Translations under genes and position numbers: made by a program | Notes under the pieces: generated by a model | Told to the model about the DNA's origin: nothing | Seen by the model: only the letters and a program-made list of their open reading frames with translations | Databases searched by the model: none | Assembly: GCA_017561715.1 (NCBI GenBank) | Contig: JAFZBN010000015.1 | Coordinates: forward strand, 186,001-250,000 | Direction of reading: 5' to 3' | From: Clostridiales bacterium | GTDB taxonomy: Bacteria > Bacillota > Clostridia > Saccharofermentanales > Saccharofermentanaceae | DNA: 64,000 nt | In this document: in pieces, positions 34,274 to 43,354 of the stretch | How the letters are laid out: each line of letters opens with the position of its first letter | Numbering within the stretch: the first letter of the stretch is position 1

Positions 34274-34927
34274 TTACATAGATATAATTGAACATTCCAT
34301 TTTATTCATGAAGTCATAGTATTCTGCCTTCAGCGAATCCGCGTTCGGGCCCTGTACAAAGGCGTAGAATACCGTACTTCCGTCGATACTTGCGTATACG
34401 TTATATGACATGAATTCGGATTCACTGGCAAAAGCGAAGTATTCCTTCTTCTCCACAAACTCGTTTTTGATGCCCTCGCCGAGATCTTCATTATTCTCAT
34501 AGGTCTTCTTTCTCGAGTTCATGATCAGATCAAAGTAATTCTGGGCATATGCCGATTTCGAAAACTGGATGACAAGAACTTCCATCTGCGCGACAGAACC
34601 GCTCTCTTCACTGTCCGGATCTGCTTTCAGATACTTAAAAACTGACTTTACATCGCTTACATCGATCGTCGCGTGGAAAGGAAAGAACGTGTAATCACTT
34701 GAAGATACTTTGGTATAAACACCATCTTTGAAATATGCTGCTTCGTCAGCGACCGAATAGATGTTGTCGACCATTCTGTCGTACTGGTCGTCATCGGCAT
34801 CCTTCGCGCCGCAGGTATCCTCCAGCGCGTCCTCTACGTCACCGATCTTCGCGCTGTAGGAACTCTTACAGGAGCAAAGTCCCAAAGCCATGATAAATAC
34901 TAATCCCAATGCAATTGTTTTTCTCAT
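34274..34927 (-). CDS. small lipoprotein of unknown function
   Basis: 217 residues. The N-terminus MRKTIALGLVFIMALGLCSC is a lipoprotein signal with Cys at the end, so the mature protein should be anchored to the outer face of the membrane. The mature part is alpha/beta and acidic at first (GDVEDALEDTCGAKDADDD), without a family I recognise. I choose the ATG at 34927 because AAGAGG precedes it; a TTG two codons upstream is the only alternative. It is the first gene of the three-gene operon with the zinc-ribbon and DUF6935-like proteins and is divergent from the gene at 35052. Confidence 0.78.
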   Translation of the reverse strand: MRKTIALGLVFIMALGLCSCKSSYSAKIGDVEDALEDTCGAKDADDDQYDRMVDNIYSVADEAAYFKDGVYTKVSSSDYTFFPFHATIDVSDVKSVFKYLKADPDSEESGSVAQMEVLVIQFSKSAYAQNYFDLIMNSRKKTYENNEDLGEGIKNEFVEKKEYFAFASESEFMSYNVYASIDGSTVFYAFVQGPNADSLKAEYYDFMNKMECSIISM

Positions 34928-35051
34928 ACTCAACCTCTTAATCCATTCTCTATAAAATTTTATCTTTCTACTTTGAAAAATTCAAGACTGACGCCTTCAG
35001 GCGCCCTTTCTTGATGTAAAATAGAAGATGTCATTTCAAGGAGGAACGTTT

Positions 35052-35747
35052 ATGTTTTCATTCTTTTCAAGCAAAGAGAAAAAAGAAGCACAGGCAAGGC
35101 TTCGGAAGGCCTATGAGGAGCATGGCTACTACAGTGACGAATATGTCGAGGCTTATCTTGCTTCCGTTAAGCGCGTAACTTCGGATGTGCACTTCACTCT
35201 TTGCGAGATCTACACGGAAATGGGACGTTACGATTCCGCGCAAAAAGAACTTCTCTCCTGTAAATCAGGTGGCCTCATGGATGATATCTCCACCGGTCTT
35301 CAGGCGATCTGCAAGATGAATCTGTACATCGCGACGCAGGACTACGATGAGGCACTTTCGGTCTATGGCGACCGAGTCCGTTTCCTCGATGTCCATTTCA
35401 AGAATGCCGCAAGATCCCGTGTCGCCGGCGATTACTATATGTACGCCGCGACTCTTTGCGCCATCGCGGGAAGAAAGGATCCTGATTCTTACGAAAAATA
35501 CGATGACCTGATCAAGAAATACTACGCCCGTCTTCGTGAGTGGTGTGATGTATTCCCTCGTCACCGTCTTCAGTTCGAACTGACGCAGACGATGGTGCTT
35601 TTCGCTAAAGGACAAAATGAAGAGGCCGAGGATGCTTTTGCCAAATGTAAACAGAGCATACTCGACCATGATTTCAAATATGAATGGGAGCGTGAAGACT
35701 TCTTAAGGAGACTGGAACGCTCTCGCAAGCTGATCCCTTCTCAGTAA
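35052..35747 (+). CDS. alpha-helical repeat (TPR-like) protein
   Basis: 231 residues, nearly all helical and without membrane segments. Helix pairs such as SDVHFTLCEIYTEMGRYDSAQKELLSC and QAICKMNLYIATQDYDEALSVYGDRV follow the spacing of tetratricopeptide repeats, so it is probably a cytoplasmic protein-contact module. The start ATG at 35052 has AAGGAGG seven bases upstream; another ATG eight codons earlier overlaps that site. It is monocistronic, and its 3' end overlaps the convergent oxidoreductase gene by seven bases. Function unknown. Confidence 0.75.
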   Translation: MFSFFSSKEKKEAQARLRKAYEEHGYYSDEYVEAYLASVKRVTSDVHFTLCEIYTEMGRYDSAQKELLSCKSGGLMDDISTGLQAICKMNLYIATQDYDEALSVYGDRVRFLDVHFKNAARSRVAGDYYMYAATLCAIAGRKDPDSYEKYDDLIKKYYARLREWCDVFPRHRLQFELTQTMVLFAKGQNEEAEDAFAKCKQSILDHDFKYEWEREDFLRRLERSRKLIPSQ

Positions 35748-36718
35748 CCGATCTCAGATAAAACCGCATCGATCAGTTTCGCGTTCTTAATGGAGAACTC
35801 GGGAGTGATGTGCGGCTTTTCGTCTCCGAGGATACATCTTCCGAGCTGCTCGACCTCAAGTGAGTAATTCTGCGGAACATCGATCTCTCTTTCGATCACG
35901 CCGTCTTCGGTATAGATGCTGTAGCGAACTTTTCCTTCCTGGTTATACTCGACATCCGAACGGATCGATCCCTTCGTTCCGTGAACATAGAGACGGTCGA
36001 ATCTCGAATTGGAGTTTTCACCGAGACACATGCCGATGTTAAAAGACGCACGCGCGCCGTTTTTAAATCTCATCTGACCCGAAGTCAGATAGTCTACGCC
36101 GAGATCCGTAAATTCGGCGCTTGCTTTAACGAACTCAACATCCGAATCGATAAGCGAAAGGATCATGGTCGTGCAGTAGCAGCCGAGATCGTACATCGCG
36201 CCGCCGCCGAGTTCCTTATGCAGACGGAAATCTTCCTTATAGCCCTGTGTGACAAATGCCGTATCGATGTAGTTCACATCGCCGATAATGCCGCTTGCGA
36301 CATCTTTCTTCAGGCTCTCGATATACGGGCTGTGAAGATATGCATACGCTTCCATTAAGTGAAGACCGCATTCTTTTGCCGTGGCAAACATCTCTTCGAC
36401 TTCCCCGGCGTTCATCGCCAGAGGCTTTTCGCAAAGAACATGCTTTCCGGCCTTCAGTGCTGCTTTTACCCATTTAATGTGGATATCGTTTGGAAGCGGA
36501 ACATAGACTGCCTGGATATTCCCGTCGGCAAGAAGTTCATCGTAACTTCCGTATGCTTTGCCGATACCATACTCTGAAGCAAACCGCTGTGCTTTTTCCA
36601 GAGACCTTCCGGCGATCGCGTAAAGCTCTGCGTTCCCGGCAAGTTTAATACCCGGGATCATTGCCCATCTTGCGATATTAGCAGTACCCAGGATTCCCCA
36701 TTTAACTGTATTTCCCAT
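35741..36718 (-). CDS. Gfo/Idh/MocA-family oxidoreductase
   Basis: 325 residues. The N-terminal Rossmann domain reads WGILGTANIARWAMIPGI with ELYAIAGRSLEKAQRFASEYG, and the EKP motif (HVLCEKPLAMNAGEVEEM) that lines the active site is intact. The C-terminal domain carries GGGAMYDLGCYC, typical of the family. Members use NAD(P)H on sugars, inositols or bile pigments; substrate unknown. The ATG at 36718 has GGGAGG nine bases before it; the frame is open 11 codons further. An extended -10 (TGCTATAAT) lies upstream near 36750. Confidence 0.9.
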   Translation of the reverse strand: MGNTVKWGILGTANIARWAMIPGIKLAGNAELYAIAGRSLEKAQRFASEYGIGKAYGSYDELLADGNIQAVYVPLPNDIHIKWVKAALKAGKHVLCEKPLAMNAGEVEEMFATAKECGLHLMEAYAYLHSPYIESLKKDVASGIIGDVNYIDTAFVTQGYKEDFRLHKELGGGAMYDLGCYCTTMILSLIDSDVEFVKASAEFTDLGVDYLTSGQMRFKNGARASFNIGMCLGENSNSRFDRLYVHGTKGSIRSDVEYNQEGKVRYSIYTEDGVIEREIDVPQNYSLEVEQLGRCILGDEKPHITPEFSIKNAKLIDAVLSEIGY

Positions 36719-36826
36719 GCTCCAATACCTCCCGAAGATTAGTGACTTCATTATAGCATCCGTGGTATATGGAATACTTCAACTATTCTCTTCAAAAAGG
36801 CACAGATAGTATAAGGATTTTGTCCT

Positions 36827-37372
36827 TCAGGAGACGATCTTATCGCAGAAAGCTTCGATCTCGTCCTTATGCGCGGCGACATCTTCTTTGTACTCGACCG
36901 AGGCAAAGCCGATGTGGCCGGCAAGTTCGATCTCGAGGTGTCCGTAGAAGTGCTCGATCGTTCCGATGAGACGCTCGCATTCGGGCATGTTCGGACCCGT
37001 GCGGATCACGATCGAATAACCCTTCTTCCCTTTACTTAAGGATGCATGCGGTTCGTGTGTGTTGCACCAGGGCGTCACACGGTCGATAAACGCCTTGAAC
37101 TGTCCGGGAACATCCGCCCAGTAGGAAGGCGCCACACATACGATGATGTCTGCTTTTTCGAACTCCTCCATAAGGACCTGCGCGTCATCGTTCATCACGC
37201 ATTTTGCCGTCTTATGGCAGCTTCGGCATCCACGGCAAAAGCTGAACTTATAGTCATCGATGCAGACACTTTTTACTTCGGTTTCTTGGGAAAGTTTTTC
37301 GGAAACGATCTTTACGATCTCCGCGGTCGCGCCTGTTCTTACAGGGCTGCAGTTAATAACGAGTGCGGTCAT
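36827..37372 (-). CDS. flavodoxin-fold NAD(P)H-dependent FMN reductase
   Basis: 181 residues. MTALVINCSPVRTGATAEIVKIVSEKL is the phosphate-binding N-terminus of the NADPH-dependent FMN reductase group. A Cys cluster (CRGCRSCHKTAKC) follows, as in iron-sulphur flavoprotein-like reductases, and IIVCVAPSYWADVPGQFKAFIDR is the second flavin-binding loop. The role is probably electron transfer or quinone reduction in the cytoplasm; the partner is unknown. The ATG at 37372 has AAGGAGG upstream. Downstream of the pheST terminator and transcribed in the same direction. Confidence 0.87.
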   Translation of the reverse strand: MTALVINCSPVRTGATAEIVKIVSEKLSQETEVKSVCIDDYKFSFCRGCRSCHKTAKCVMNDDAQVLMEEFEKADIIVCVAPSYWADVPGQFKAFIDRVTPWCNTHEPHASLSKGKKGYSIVIRTGPNMPECERLIGTIEHFYGHLEIELAGHIGFASVEYKEDVAAHKDEIEAFCDKIVS

Positions 37373-37436
37373 ATTCACTCCTCCTTTATAAAGTTTTAGC
37401 ACTCTTTTTCGGAGATATCAATCAACTACAAAGATA

Positions 37437-37461
37437 AAAGCCCGGTGATTAGCCGGGCTTT
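37437..37461 (-). terminator. rho-independent terminator of pheST
   Basis: AAAGCCCGG (37437-37445) and CCGGGCTTT (37453-37461) form a perfect 9-bp stem; the minus strand continues TTATCTTTG. It lies about 85 bases after the pheT stop. Confidence 0.88.
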
Positions 37462-37487
37462 AGATCTCAGGTTTTGAAGGGGGTGTT

Positions 37488-37538
37488 ATGAAATCTTATT
37501 GCTTTATGATGTCATTATGCCCCACGTACCTTAAGTGA
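37488..37538 (+). CDS. possible 16-residue peptide
   Basis: A short open frame with AAGGGGG four bases before its ATG, coding for MKSYCFMMSLCPTYLK. It lies in the gap between pheT and its terminator but on the other strand. No downstream plus-strand gene exists for it to regulate, so it may be chance. No promoter was found. Confidence 0.15.
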   Translation: MKSYCFMMSLCPTYLK

Positions 37539-37547
37539 ACTTTAAAC

Positions 37548-39965
37548 TTACGCACGAAGTGTAACGTCGTATTTCTCCTTAAGGTTGGAAAGGATCGTAT
37601 TTACGAAACCGTCAATGACCTCCGGCTTGAACTCCTCATCCTTCGGTGAGAAGACTACGCTGAACGCAAGGCTCTTCTTGTTCTCGCCGAGCTGTGCGCC
37701 TTCGTAGATATCGAACAGGTCGATCTTCGTGATGTATTCGCAGGAGTTTGCGATCTCCTTTTCAACCATCGCGCAGGTGATGTCCTTATTCATAACGAAG
37801 CAGAAGTCACGCTTTTCTTCGAGGAACTTCGGAAGCGGGATGAACTTTCTCTCTTTTCCGTAGTACTTGGAAAGAGCGCGCAGATCGATCTCGGCAACGT
37901 ATGCCGGAACACGCATATCCAGTTCATCACAGATCTCGTAGAGGACCTGACCTAAGTAACCGACTTCTTCCCCGTCGCAAACGACCTTCGCCGTTCTTCC
38001 CGGATGCAGGAAGGTCTTCTCATCCTTTTCGTAATCGAACTTCACATCCAGTGTGTCGGCGATCACGGAGACAAGTCCTTTCAGCGAATAGAAATCTTCG
38101 TCCTCACCAAAAACACCGATGCAGATCGTTTCTCTCTCATCCGGATACTCGGTAAGCGGCAGGCTCTTCGGAAGGAACTTGTTGCCCATCTCGTAAATAC
38201 GACCGGAAAGAGTGCCCTTCTTCTGGTTTCTCGCCATAGCCGCGATCATCTGCGGAGCAAGAGTCGTTCTCATCAGAGAAAGATCGATGTTGATCGGATT
38301 TAAGATCTTGATCGCAGTTCTCTCTTTCGCGTCCTGCGGAAGTTTCAGAAGATCCAGGTCAGACGGCGAGAAGAAGGAATAGTGTACTCCTTCAAAAGCA
38401 CCTGCCGCACAAAGTGCCTGCTTGATCTTCAGTTCCGATCTCTGCTTGAGGTTATATCCGCCGGATGTGACCTGAGCCGTCGGGATGAATGTCGGAGTGA
38501 TGTGATCGTAACCGTACATACGGATGACTTCTTCAGCTACATCCTGGTAGGACTCCATGTCTACACGGTAGCCCGGGATCGCGATCGTCAGCTCGTCACC
38601 GTTCAGTTCCGGAGCAAAGTTGAGGTTCGTAAGGATACGTACGATATCCTCGTCCGGTACCGTGATACCGAGAACACCGTTTACCTGCTTAACGCTTACG
38701 GTCATCTTCTTCGGTTCGACGGAGTTTCCTGTGTTGATGTCGAACTTCGTAGCACTTACCTTACCGCAGTTGAGTTCTTCGATCAGGTGCAGCGCACGCT
38801 TCATGGCCATAACGGTCGTGTACTCGTCTACGCCCTTAGAGAAACGCATGGAAGAATCGGATACCTGACCCAATGCCTTCGAGCTCTTTCTGATGTTGTC
38901 GTGCGCGAACTTTGCCGCCTCGAACATAACAGCGCTTGTGCTGTCGAGGATCTCGGAGTTAAGACCGCCCATGATACCCGCAAGAGCGACCGGCTTCTTA
39001 CCATCGCAGATAACGAGGTTCTCAGTTGTCAGAGCGAACTCCTTCTCATCGAGAGTAACGATCTTCTCGCCTTCTTCCGCACGACGGACGTGGATCTCAC
39101 CACCCTCGAGGTAGGAGAAATCGAAAGCGTGCATCGGCTGGCCGAGTTCTTTTAATACATAGTTCGTAATGTCAACGACGTTGGAGATCGCGGAACATCC
39201 GACGAGAGCCAGACGGCGCTTCATCCAAAGCGGAGATTCTTCGATCTTAACATCGGATACATAGTGACCGATGTATCTCGGGCAGAGATCCGGAGCGGAA
39301 ACACGGATGTTGAAAGGAACGGTCACTTCAGACTCTGTGTAGTCGAGAGCAGGTTCCTTGATCGGCTTGCCGAGAACGGCAGCGACCTCACGTGCGATAC
39401 CGAAGATGCTCTGGCAGTCCGGACGGTTTGCCGTGATGGAAACATCGAAGATATAGTCGTCAAGACCTAAGATCGGCTTAACGTCTGCACCCGGAACGCT
39501 GTCTTCCGGAAGAACGAGAAGTCCGTTATAACCGGCACCCGGGAACATGTCCTCGGTAACACCGATTTCTACGCCGGAGCAGAGCATACCGTAAGAATCG
39601 TACCCGCGAAGCTTACCCTGACCGATCGTCATGACGCCCTCAACGGTAACGTGGTCTTTTGCGGTAGCGTAAACCTGCGCGCCGATCAGAGCGAGCGGGT
39701 ACTTGCCGCCGGCCTTAACGTTATCCGCGCCACAGCAGATCTGAAGTGTGCCGTGCTCACCTGCATCTACCTGGCAGAGGTGAAGGTGTGTACCTTCGAT
39801 GCCTTCACAGGTCTTTACTTCACCGACAACGACATTACTGATGTCGTGACCGACTTCGTACTTTTCTTCTACCTCGAAGCCGCAGGAAAAGAGCTTTTCC
39901 TCCAGAACATCAGGTGTAACATCGATATCTACATAATCTTTCAGCCAACTTAATGGTACTAACAT
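37548..39965 (-). CDS. pheT: phenylalanyl-tRNA synthetase beta subunit
   Basis: 805 residues, the usual length. The order of domains is normal: N-terminal MLVPLSWLKDYVDID, the EMAP-II-like tRNA-binding domain (VVVGEVKTCEGIEGTHLHLCQVD), B3/B4 editing domain (NRPDCQSIFGIAREVAA), B5 domain (YGYDHITP), and the C-terminal anticodon-binding FDX-ACB domain (FLEEKRDFCFVMNKDITC). It forms the alpha2-beta2 enzyme with PheS and clears mischarged Tyr-tRNA. It follows pheS by 17 bases, with AGGAGG before the ATG. Regulated with pheS by the T-box upstream. Confidence 0.98.
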   Translation of the reverse strand: MLVPLSWLKDYVDIDVTPDVLEEKLFSCGFEVEEKYEVGHDISNVVVGEVKTCEGIEGTHLHLCQVDAGEHGTLQICCGADNVKAGGKYPLALIGAQVYATAKDHVTVEGVMTIGQGKLRGYDSYGMLCSGVEIGVTEDMFPGAGYNGLLVLPEDSVPGADVKPILGLDDYIFDVSITANRPDCQSIFGIAREVAAVLGKPIKEPALDYTESEVTVPFNIRVSAPDLCPRYIGHYVSDVKIEESPLWMKRRLALVGCSAISNVVDITNYVLKELGQPMHAFDFSYLEGGEIHVRRAEEGEKIVTLDEKEFALTTENLVICDGKKPVALAGIMGGLNSEILDSTSAVMFEAAKFAHDNIRKSSKALGQVSDSSMRFSKGVDEYTTVMAMKRALHLIEELNCGKVSATKFDINTGNSVEPKKMTVSVKQVNGVLGITVPDEDIVRILTNLNFAPELNGDELTIAIPGYRVDMESYQDVAEEVIRMYGYDHITPTFIPTAQVTSGGYNLKQRSELKIKQALCAAGAFEGVHYSFFSPSDLDLLKLPQDAKERTAIKILNPINIDLSLMRTTLAPQMIAAMARNQKKGTLSGRIYEMGNKFLPKSLPLTEYPDERETICIGVFGEDEDFYSLKGLVSVIADTLDVKFDYEKDEKTFLHPGRTAKVVCDGEEVGYLGQVLYEICDELDMRVPAYVAEIDLRALSKYYGKERKFIPLPKFLEEKRDFCFVMNKDITCAMVEKEIANSCEYITKIDLFDIYEGAQLGENKKSLAFSVVFSPKDEEFKPEVIDGFVNTILSNLKEKYDVTLRA

Positions 39966-39982
39966 TTTTCTTTCCTCCTATC

Positions 39983-41026
39983 TCAATCGTCGATCTGATC
40001 GAGGACACGAAGGTCCGATTCGAAAAGCAACTTGATGTTATTGATGCCGTACTTGAGCATCGCGATACGGTCAATACCGATACCGAAAGCGAGACCACTG
40101 TAGACATTACTGTCGATACCGCAGCCCTCGAGGACTTTCTTGTTTACGACACCGGCGCCGAGAACTTCGATCCAGCCGGTTCCCTTACAGAGCTTGCAGC
40201 CCTTGCCGCCGCACTGAAAGCAGCTGACGTCGACCTCAACGGAAGGCTCTGTGAATGGGAAGTACGAAGGACGAAGACGTGTTCTCGTCTCTTCACCGAA
40301 GATCTTCTTAACGAATACATCGAGCATACCCTGCAGGTCGCAAAGTGTGATGCCCTTATCTACTACGAGTCCTTCCATCTGGGAGAACATCGGAGAGTGC
40401 GTCGCGTCATCGTCCGAGCGGAAAACCTTACCGGGGGAGATGATCTTGATCGGCGGCTTCTGTGCTTCCATAACATGGATCTGACCTGCGGATGTCTGTG
40501 TACGGAGCAGGAACTCCGGGCTCAGATAGAATGTATCCTGCATGTCTCTCGCCGGGTGATCCTGCGGGATGTTAAGCGCGGTGAAGTTATAGTAATCTGT
40601 CTCGATCTCGAAGCCCTCATAGATCTCAAAGCCCATGGAACCGAAGATCTCAACGATCTGGTTTCGAACCTGTGTATTCGGATGCAGATAACCCTTCTTC
40701 TGCTTTTTCTCCGGAAGCGTAATGTCGATCGCCTCGGCAGCATAACGGGCTTTTCTCTCCTGGTCCTTAAACTGTGCGTCGAGAGCGTCAAACTTCTCCT
40801 GCGCCCAGTTCTTGATCTCGTTGACCATCTTTCCGTAGTCAGCCTTCTGCTCTTTCGGGATCTTGCCCATTTCCTTCATGAGCGAGCCGATCTTGCCCTC
40901 TTTTGCATCCATGACACTCTTTCTGTACTCATAGACACCCTTCGAGCTCGTGATCGTGGTAAGATCGTTTTCGATCTCGCTACGGATCCCTGACAGTTTC
41001 TCATTCAGTTCACTTAACTCTGCCAT
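39983..41026 (-). CDS. pheS: phenylalanyl-tRNA synthetase alpha subunit
   Basis: 347 residues: an N-terminal coiled-coil tRNA-binding arm (1-100) and a class II catalytic core with [27 protein letters not shown], the motif 2 region [35 protein letters not shown] segment ([15 protein letters not shown]) and motif 3 [14 protein letters not shown]. Two CxxC pairs ([12 protein letters not shown]) sit in the insertion before the last strand, as in other Firmicutes PheS. It activates phenylalanine and transfers it to tRNA-Phe. AGGAGG lies six bases before the ATG. First gene after the T-box leader. Confidence 0.98.
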   Translation of the reverse strand: MAELSELNEKLSGIRSEIENDLTTITSSKGVYEYRKSVMDAKEGKIGSLMKEMGKIPKEQKADYGKMVNEIKNWAQEKFDALDAQFKDQERKARYAAEAIDITLPEKKQKKGYLHPNTQVRNQIVEIFGSMGFEIYEGFEIETDYYNFTALNIPQDHPARDMQDTFYLSPEFLLRTQTSAGQIHVMEAQKPPIKIISPGKVFRSDDDATHSPMFSQMEGLVVDKGITLCDLQGMLDVFVKKIFGEETRTRLRPSYFPFTEPSVEVDVSCFQCGGKGCKLCKGTGWIEVLGAGVVNKKVLEGCGIDSNVYSGLAFGIGIDRIAMLKYGINNIKLLFESDLRVLDQIDD

Positions 41027-41079
41027 GTTTTCCTCCTATTTCATACGCTTTCGCAGTTCTTAACGGTTCTTTTGCCAAA

Positions 41080-41362
41080 GAAACAAAAATCCCATGGCAA
41101 CGATCGATTGCCATGGGACGAATTCGCTTTTATCTCGCACCTTCGCGGTACCACCCATGTTCGAAAAGCACTCGTCTTTTCGCACTTTACTTGCGCCTTT
41201 AATGCTGCGCCTGCATCTGCTTATCTACGGAAATCCCGCCTTCGTCAGAACGCTCCGGTGTTGAAATTCATCTTGCGCTCTCTGTGATCGTGCTCTCAGC
41301 CGGTGACACGAATCTCTTCTCACAGGTTCTAAGCGAAAACTACTTACGCACCTTCATTGCAT
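41080..41362 (-). ncRNA. T-box riboswitch (Phe) in front of pheST
   Basis: The minus-strand leader has the T-box antiterminator motif GGGTGGTACCGCG (41144-41156), with TGGT free to bind the ACCA end of uncharged tRNA-Phe. Stem I has GGTGCGTAAGTA (41341-41352) with the loop-E AGTA, closing against CACC; opposite lies GAATTTCAAC with a UUC specifier (41263-41265) for phenylalanine. The terminator is CCCATGGCAA / TTGCCATGGG (41091-41117) followed by ATTTTTGTTTC. When tRNA-Phe is uncharged, the antiterminator forms and pheST is expressed. This fills the 386-base gap before pheS. Confidence 0.93.
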
Positions 41363-41368
41363 GGGAGA

Positions 41369-41397
41369 ATTGTACGCTTGCACTTGCGAAAAGTCAA
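41369..41397 (-). promoter_or_regulatory. promoter of the pheST T-box transcript
   Basis: On the minus strand TTGACT (41392-41397), 17 bases, TACAAT (41369-41374). It starts 16 bases downstream of the serine hydrolase stop codon and gives an RNA starting near 41362. Confidence 0.88.
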
Positions 41398-41412
41398 GCA
41401 TATCGGCATTTC

Positions 41413-42276
41413 TCACATTTCCAGTATGTTTCTCTCCATACTCTGAAGAAGATCGTGCGAGTCATCTTGAATGTCGCTCAGGTAACTGACCAGGATGCCT
41501 TCTTTCGGGAGGATGTAGCACTTCTGCTTCCATTTGCCGTTAAAGCTGAATCCGGTCCTATATTTCCAGATAAAGAAACCGTAGCCGCCTTCTCTGTTCA
41601 TCTGCTGAATGGATGAGGACATCTTCACATACTCTTCCGAGAGGATCCTCTTGCCGTTATAGACTCCGCCGTTCAGGTAAAGCAGACCGAGCCTGCTTAA
41701 TCCCGAGACGGTCAGTTTCATGCGCGAAGCTCCGTAGAAATAGCCCTCCGGAGATCTTCCCAGTTCGTACTTATCGATGCCGAGCGGCTTTAAAAGTCTT
41801 TCTTCGATAAAAGCACAGAGGTCCTGCCCGATCGCTTCCGTCAGCGCCACACCGACAAGATAAGCGCTGATATTACTGTACTCAAAGCCCGGCTCTTCCG
41901 GTGTTTCGATCTTGCAGGCAAGCGAAAAGTCCAGCCAGTTGTTGCCTTCCGCACAAAACGGAAGACCTTTTACCGACATCGTCAGAAGTCTTCGGATCGT
42001 GATATGTCCGAAATCTTCTTTCTGTGAAGAAGACATCTTCTCTACGTTTTCTTTCGGAAGATAATCGAGCACGCATCGGTCCAGATCAAAAAGTCCTTCG
42101 TCATACGCGATGCCGACGGCCGCGGAAAGCACCGATTTCGTTATGGAATAGAGTTCATGGATATTCTCCGACGTATCGCCGAAGCTGTGCGTCAGGACGC
42201 CGTTCTCATAGACCTCGGCGCCATGGACCTTCCATCCGTTTGTCGTGATATCGGAAACAAATGCTTCAAAATTCAT
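41413..42276 (-). CDS. serine hydrolase (beta-lactamase / DD-peptidase fold)
   Basis: 287 residues of the class C beta-lactamase-related family. The nucleophile motif is SITK in HELYSITKSVLSAAVGIA (about residue 46), the second motif YSN is in FEYSNISAYLVG, and the family's GLSRLGLLYLNGG stretch follows. The third KTG-like motif is not obvious; near the end it reads YRTGFSFNG. No signal peptide is seen, so it may be a cytoplasmic esterase or peptidase rather than a secreted lactamase. Last gene of the 46094-41413 operon, 32 bases after the flavodoxin gene. Confidence 0.87.
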   Translation of the reverse strand: MNFEAFVSDITTNGWKVHGAEVYENGVLTHSFGDTSENIHELYSITKSVLSAAVGIAYDEGLFDLDRCVLDYLPKENVEKMSSSQKEDFGHITIRRLLTMSVKGLPFCAEGNNWLDFSLACKIETPEEPGFEYSNISAYLVGVALTEAIGQDLCAFIEERLLKPLGIDKYELGRSPEGYFYGASRMKLTVSGLSRLGLLYLNGGVYNGKRILSEEYVKMSSSIQQMNREGGYGFFIWKYRTGFSFNGKWKQKCYILPKEGILVSYLSDIQDDSHDLLQSMERNILEM

Positions 42277-42308
42277 TCTTTGCTCTTTCTGTCCTTTAAG
42301 ACGGAGTC

Positions 42309-42794
42309 TTATGCGATCTCGGCTTTCAGTGCTTCGATAAAGGCATTGAGCTTGCCTTCGTTTTCAGGAGCGAGCTTCTTGCTGTTTCTGTCGGCAAGGC
42401 CCACCTTATGCTTGATCGACGGGAGCTTTTCACAAAGACCGGCGAGACACTTCTCGGCAGATCCTCCGGCGAAAGCAAACGCGCCGATGATCTTCTCTTT
42501 GTTTTTCAGATCCATAAGAAACTGGTTCATCGCCATGCTCGGTTTTCCCGCCCATACCGGTGTTCCGATGATGATCGCGTCATAGGCAGAAGCATCGAGA
42601 GTATACGGCTGAAGCTCCGTGCCTTTGCCCTTGGTCGCGCCGGATCCGCCGTGGAGGAACTTAAGAAGTCCCTTCTTCGGGATGTCCTTTACCGGAACGA
42701 GCGCCATGATGTCCGCGCCAAGAGAAGAAGCGATCTTCTCGGCGGCTTCCTTCGTATTTCCTTCCAGAGAATAATAAACGACTAATGTCTTCAT
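42309..42794 (-). CDS. flavodoxin
   Basis: 161 residues. MKTLVVYYSLEGNTKEAAEKIA contains the FMN phosphate loop (T/S-x-x-G-N-T), and YDAIIIGTPVWAGKPSMAMNQFL is the second flavin loop with the stacking Trp, as in the flavodoxin_4 group common in Clostridia. It probably serves as a low-potential electron carrier or quinone reductase. It lies between queT (26-base gap) and the serine hydrolase gene (32-base gap) in one minus-strand operon. GGAGG precedes the ATG. Confidence 0.9.
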   Translation of the reverse strand: MKTLVVYYSLEGNTKEAAEKIASSLGADIMALVPVKDIPKKGLLKFLHGGSGATKGKGTELQPYTLDASAYDAIIIGTPVWAGKPSMAMNQFLMDLKNKEKIIGAFAFAGGSAEKCLAGLCEKLPSIKHKVGLADRNSKKLAPENEGKLNAFIEALKAEIA

Positions 42795-42820
42795 GCTGCA
42801 CCTCCCGGATGTTATATATC

Positions 42821-43354
42821 TTACTTTTTCGATTTTTCTTTGCTGAAAACGCCCTTCGTCTTTTTAAGGGAGATGCCCAGCATACCGCCGAGTACTCCGC
42901 ACGAAAGGATCTCGCCACCGAGGATCGAAAGAACGATCAGCGGAAACGCCATATCGTCCACGCCATATGCATACCTCAGGACAAACGGAACGATCAGGGT
43001 ATTGGCCAGGATCGGCGGAATGGTACCGAAGATCGGATTTTTCTTTTTCAAAAGATATGTACCGATCGCTCCGAGAAGTGTTGCGATACTTCCGAAGATA
43101 ACATCCCAGATAACACCGCCGCCCAGGATATTTCCGAGAATACATCCGACGAAAAGACCCGGGATCGCGGCAGGCGTAAAGATCGGAAGGATCGTCAGGG
43201 CTTCCGCGATACGGACCTGTACCGCGCCAAAAGAGATCGGCGCGAAGACATACGTCAGCGCCACATACATGGCCGCGATGATGCCCGCGTGACAGACGAA
43301 TAGCGTTTTGCTTCTTCTCGTCTGATTTTCTGTTTTCAGCGTCTCATTTCCCAT
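42821..43354 (-). CDS. QueT-family transporter (queuosine precursor ECF S component-like)
   Basis: 177 residues with about five membrane helices: HAGIIAAMYVALTYVF, ISFGAVQVRIAEALTILPIF, PGLFVGCILGNILGGG, IWDVIFGSIATLLGAIGTYLL and FPLIVLSILGGEILSCGVLGG. The VQVRIAEALTILP block is characteristic of QueT, the substrate-binding subunit of an ECF transporter for a queuosine precursor. The ATP-binding and T subunits are not in this window. The ATG at 43354 overlaps the argC stop by one base (TGATG), so translation is coupled. The frame is open 17 codons further inside argC. No preQ1 riboswitch is seen. Confidence 0.88.
   Translation of the reverse strand: MGNETLKTENQTRRSKTLFVCHAGIIAAMYVALTYVFAPISFGAVQVRIAEALTILPIFTPAAIPGLFVGCILGNILGGGVIWDVIFGSIATLLGAIGTYLLKKKNPIFGTIPPILANTLIVPFVLRYAYGVDDMAFPLIVLSILGGEILSCGVLGGMLGISLKKTKGVFSKEKSKK

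Noticed and set aside
33870..34319. Gly/Ala/Ser-rich plus-strand frame opposite the zinc-ribbon gene
   Set aside because: It is the complement of the Ala/Pro-rich repeat region; the minus strand has the zinc ribbon and the ribosome binding site.
34990..35005. Short CGCC-TTCA-GGCG hairpin with CCCTTTCTT
   Set aside because: Only four base pairs, and placed upstream of a start codon between divergent genes; too weak to call a terminator.
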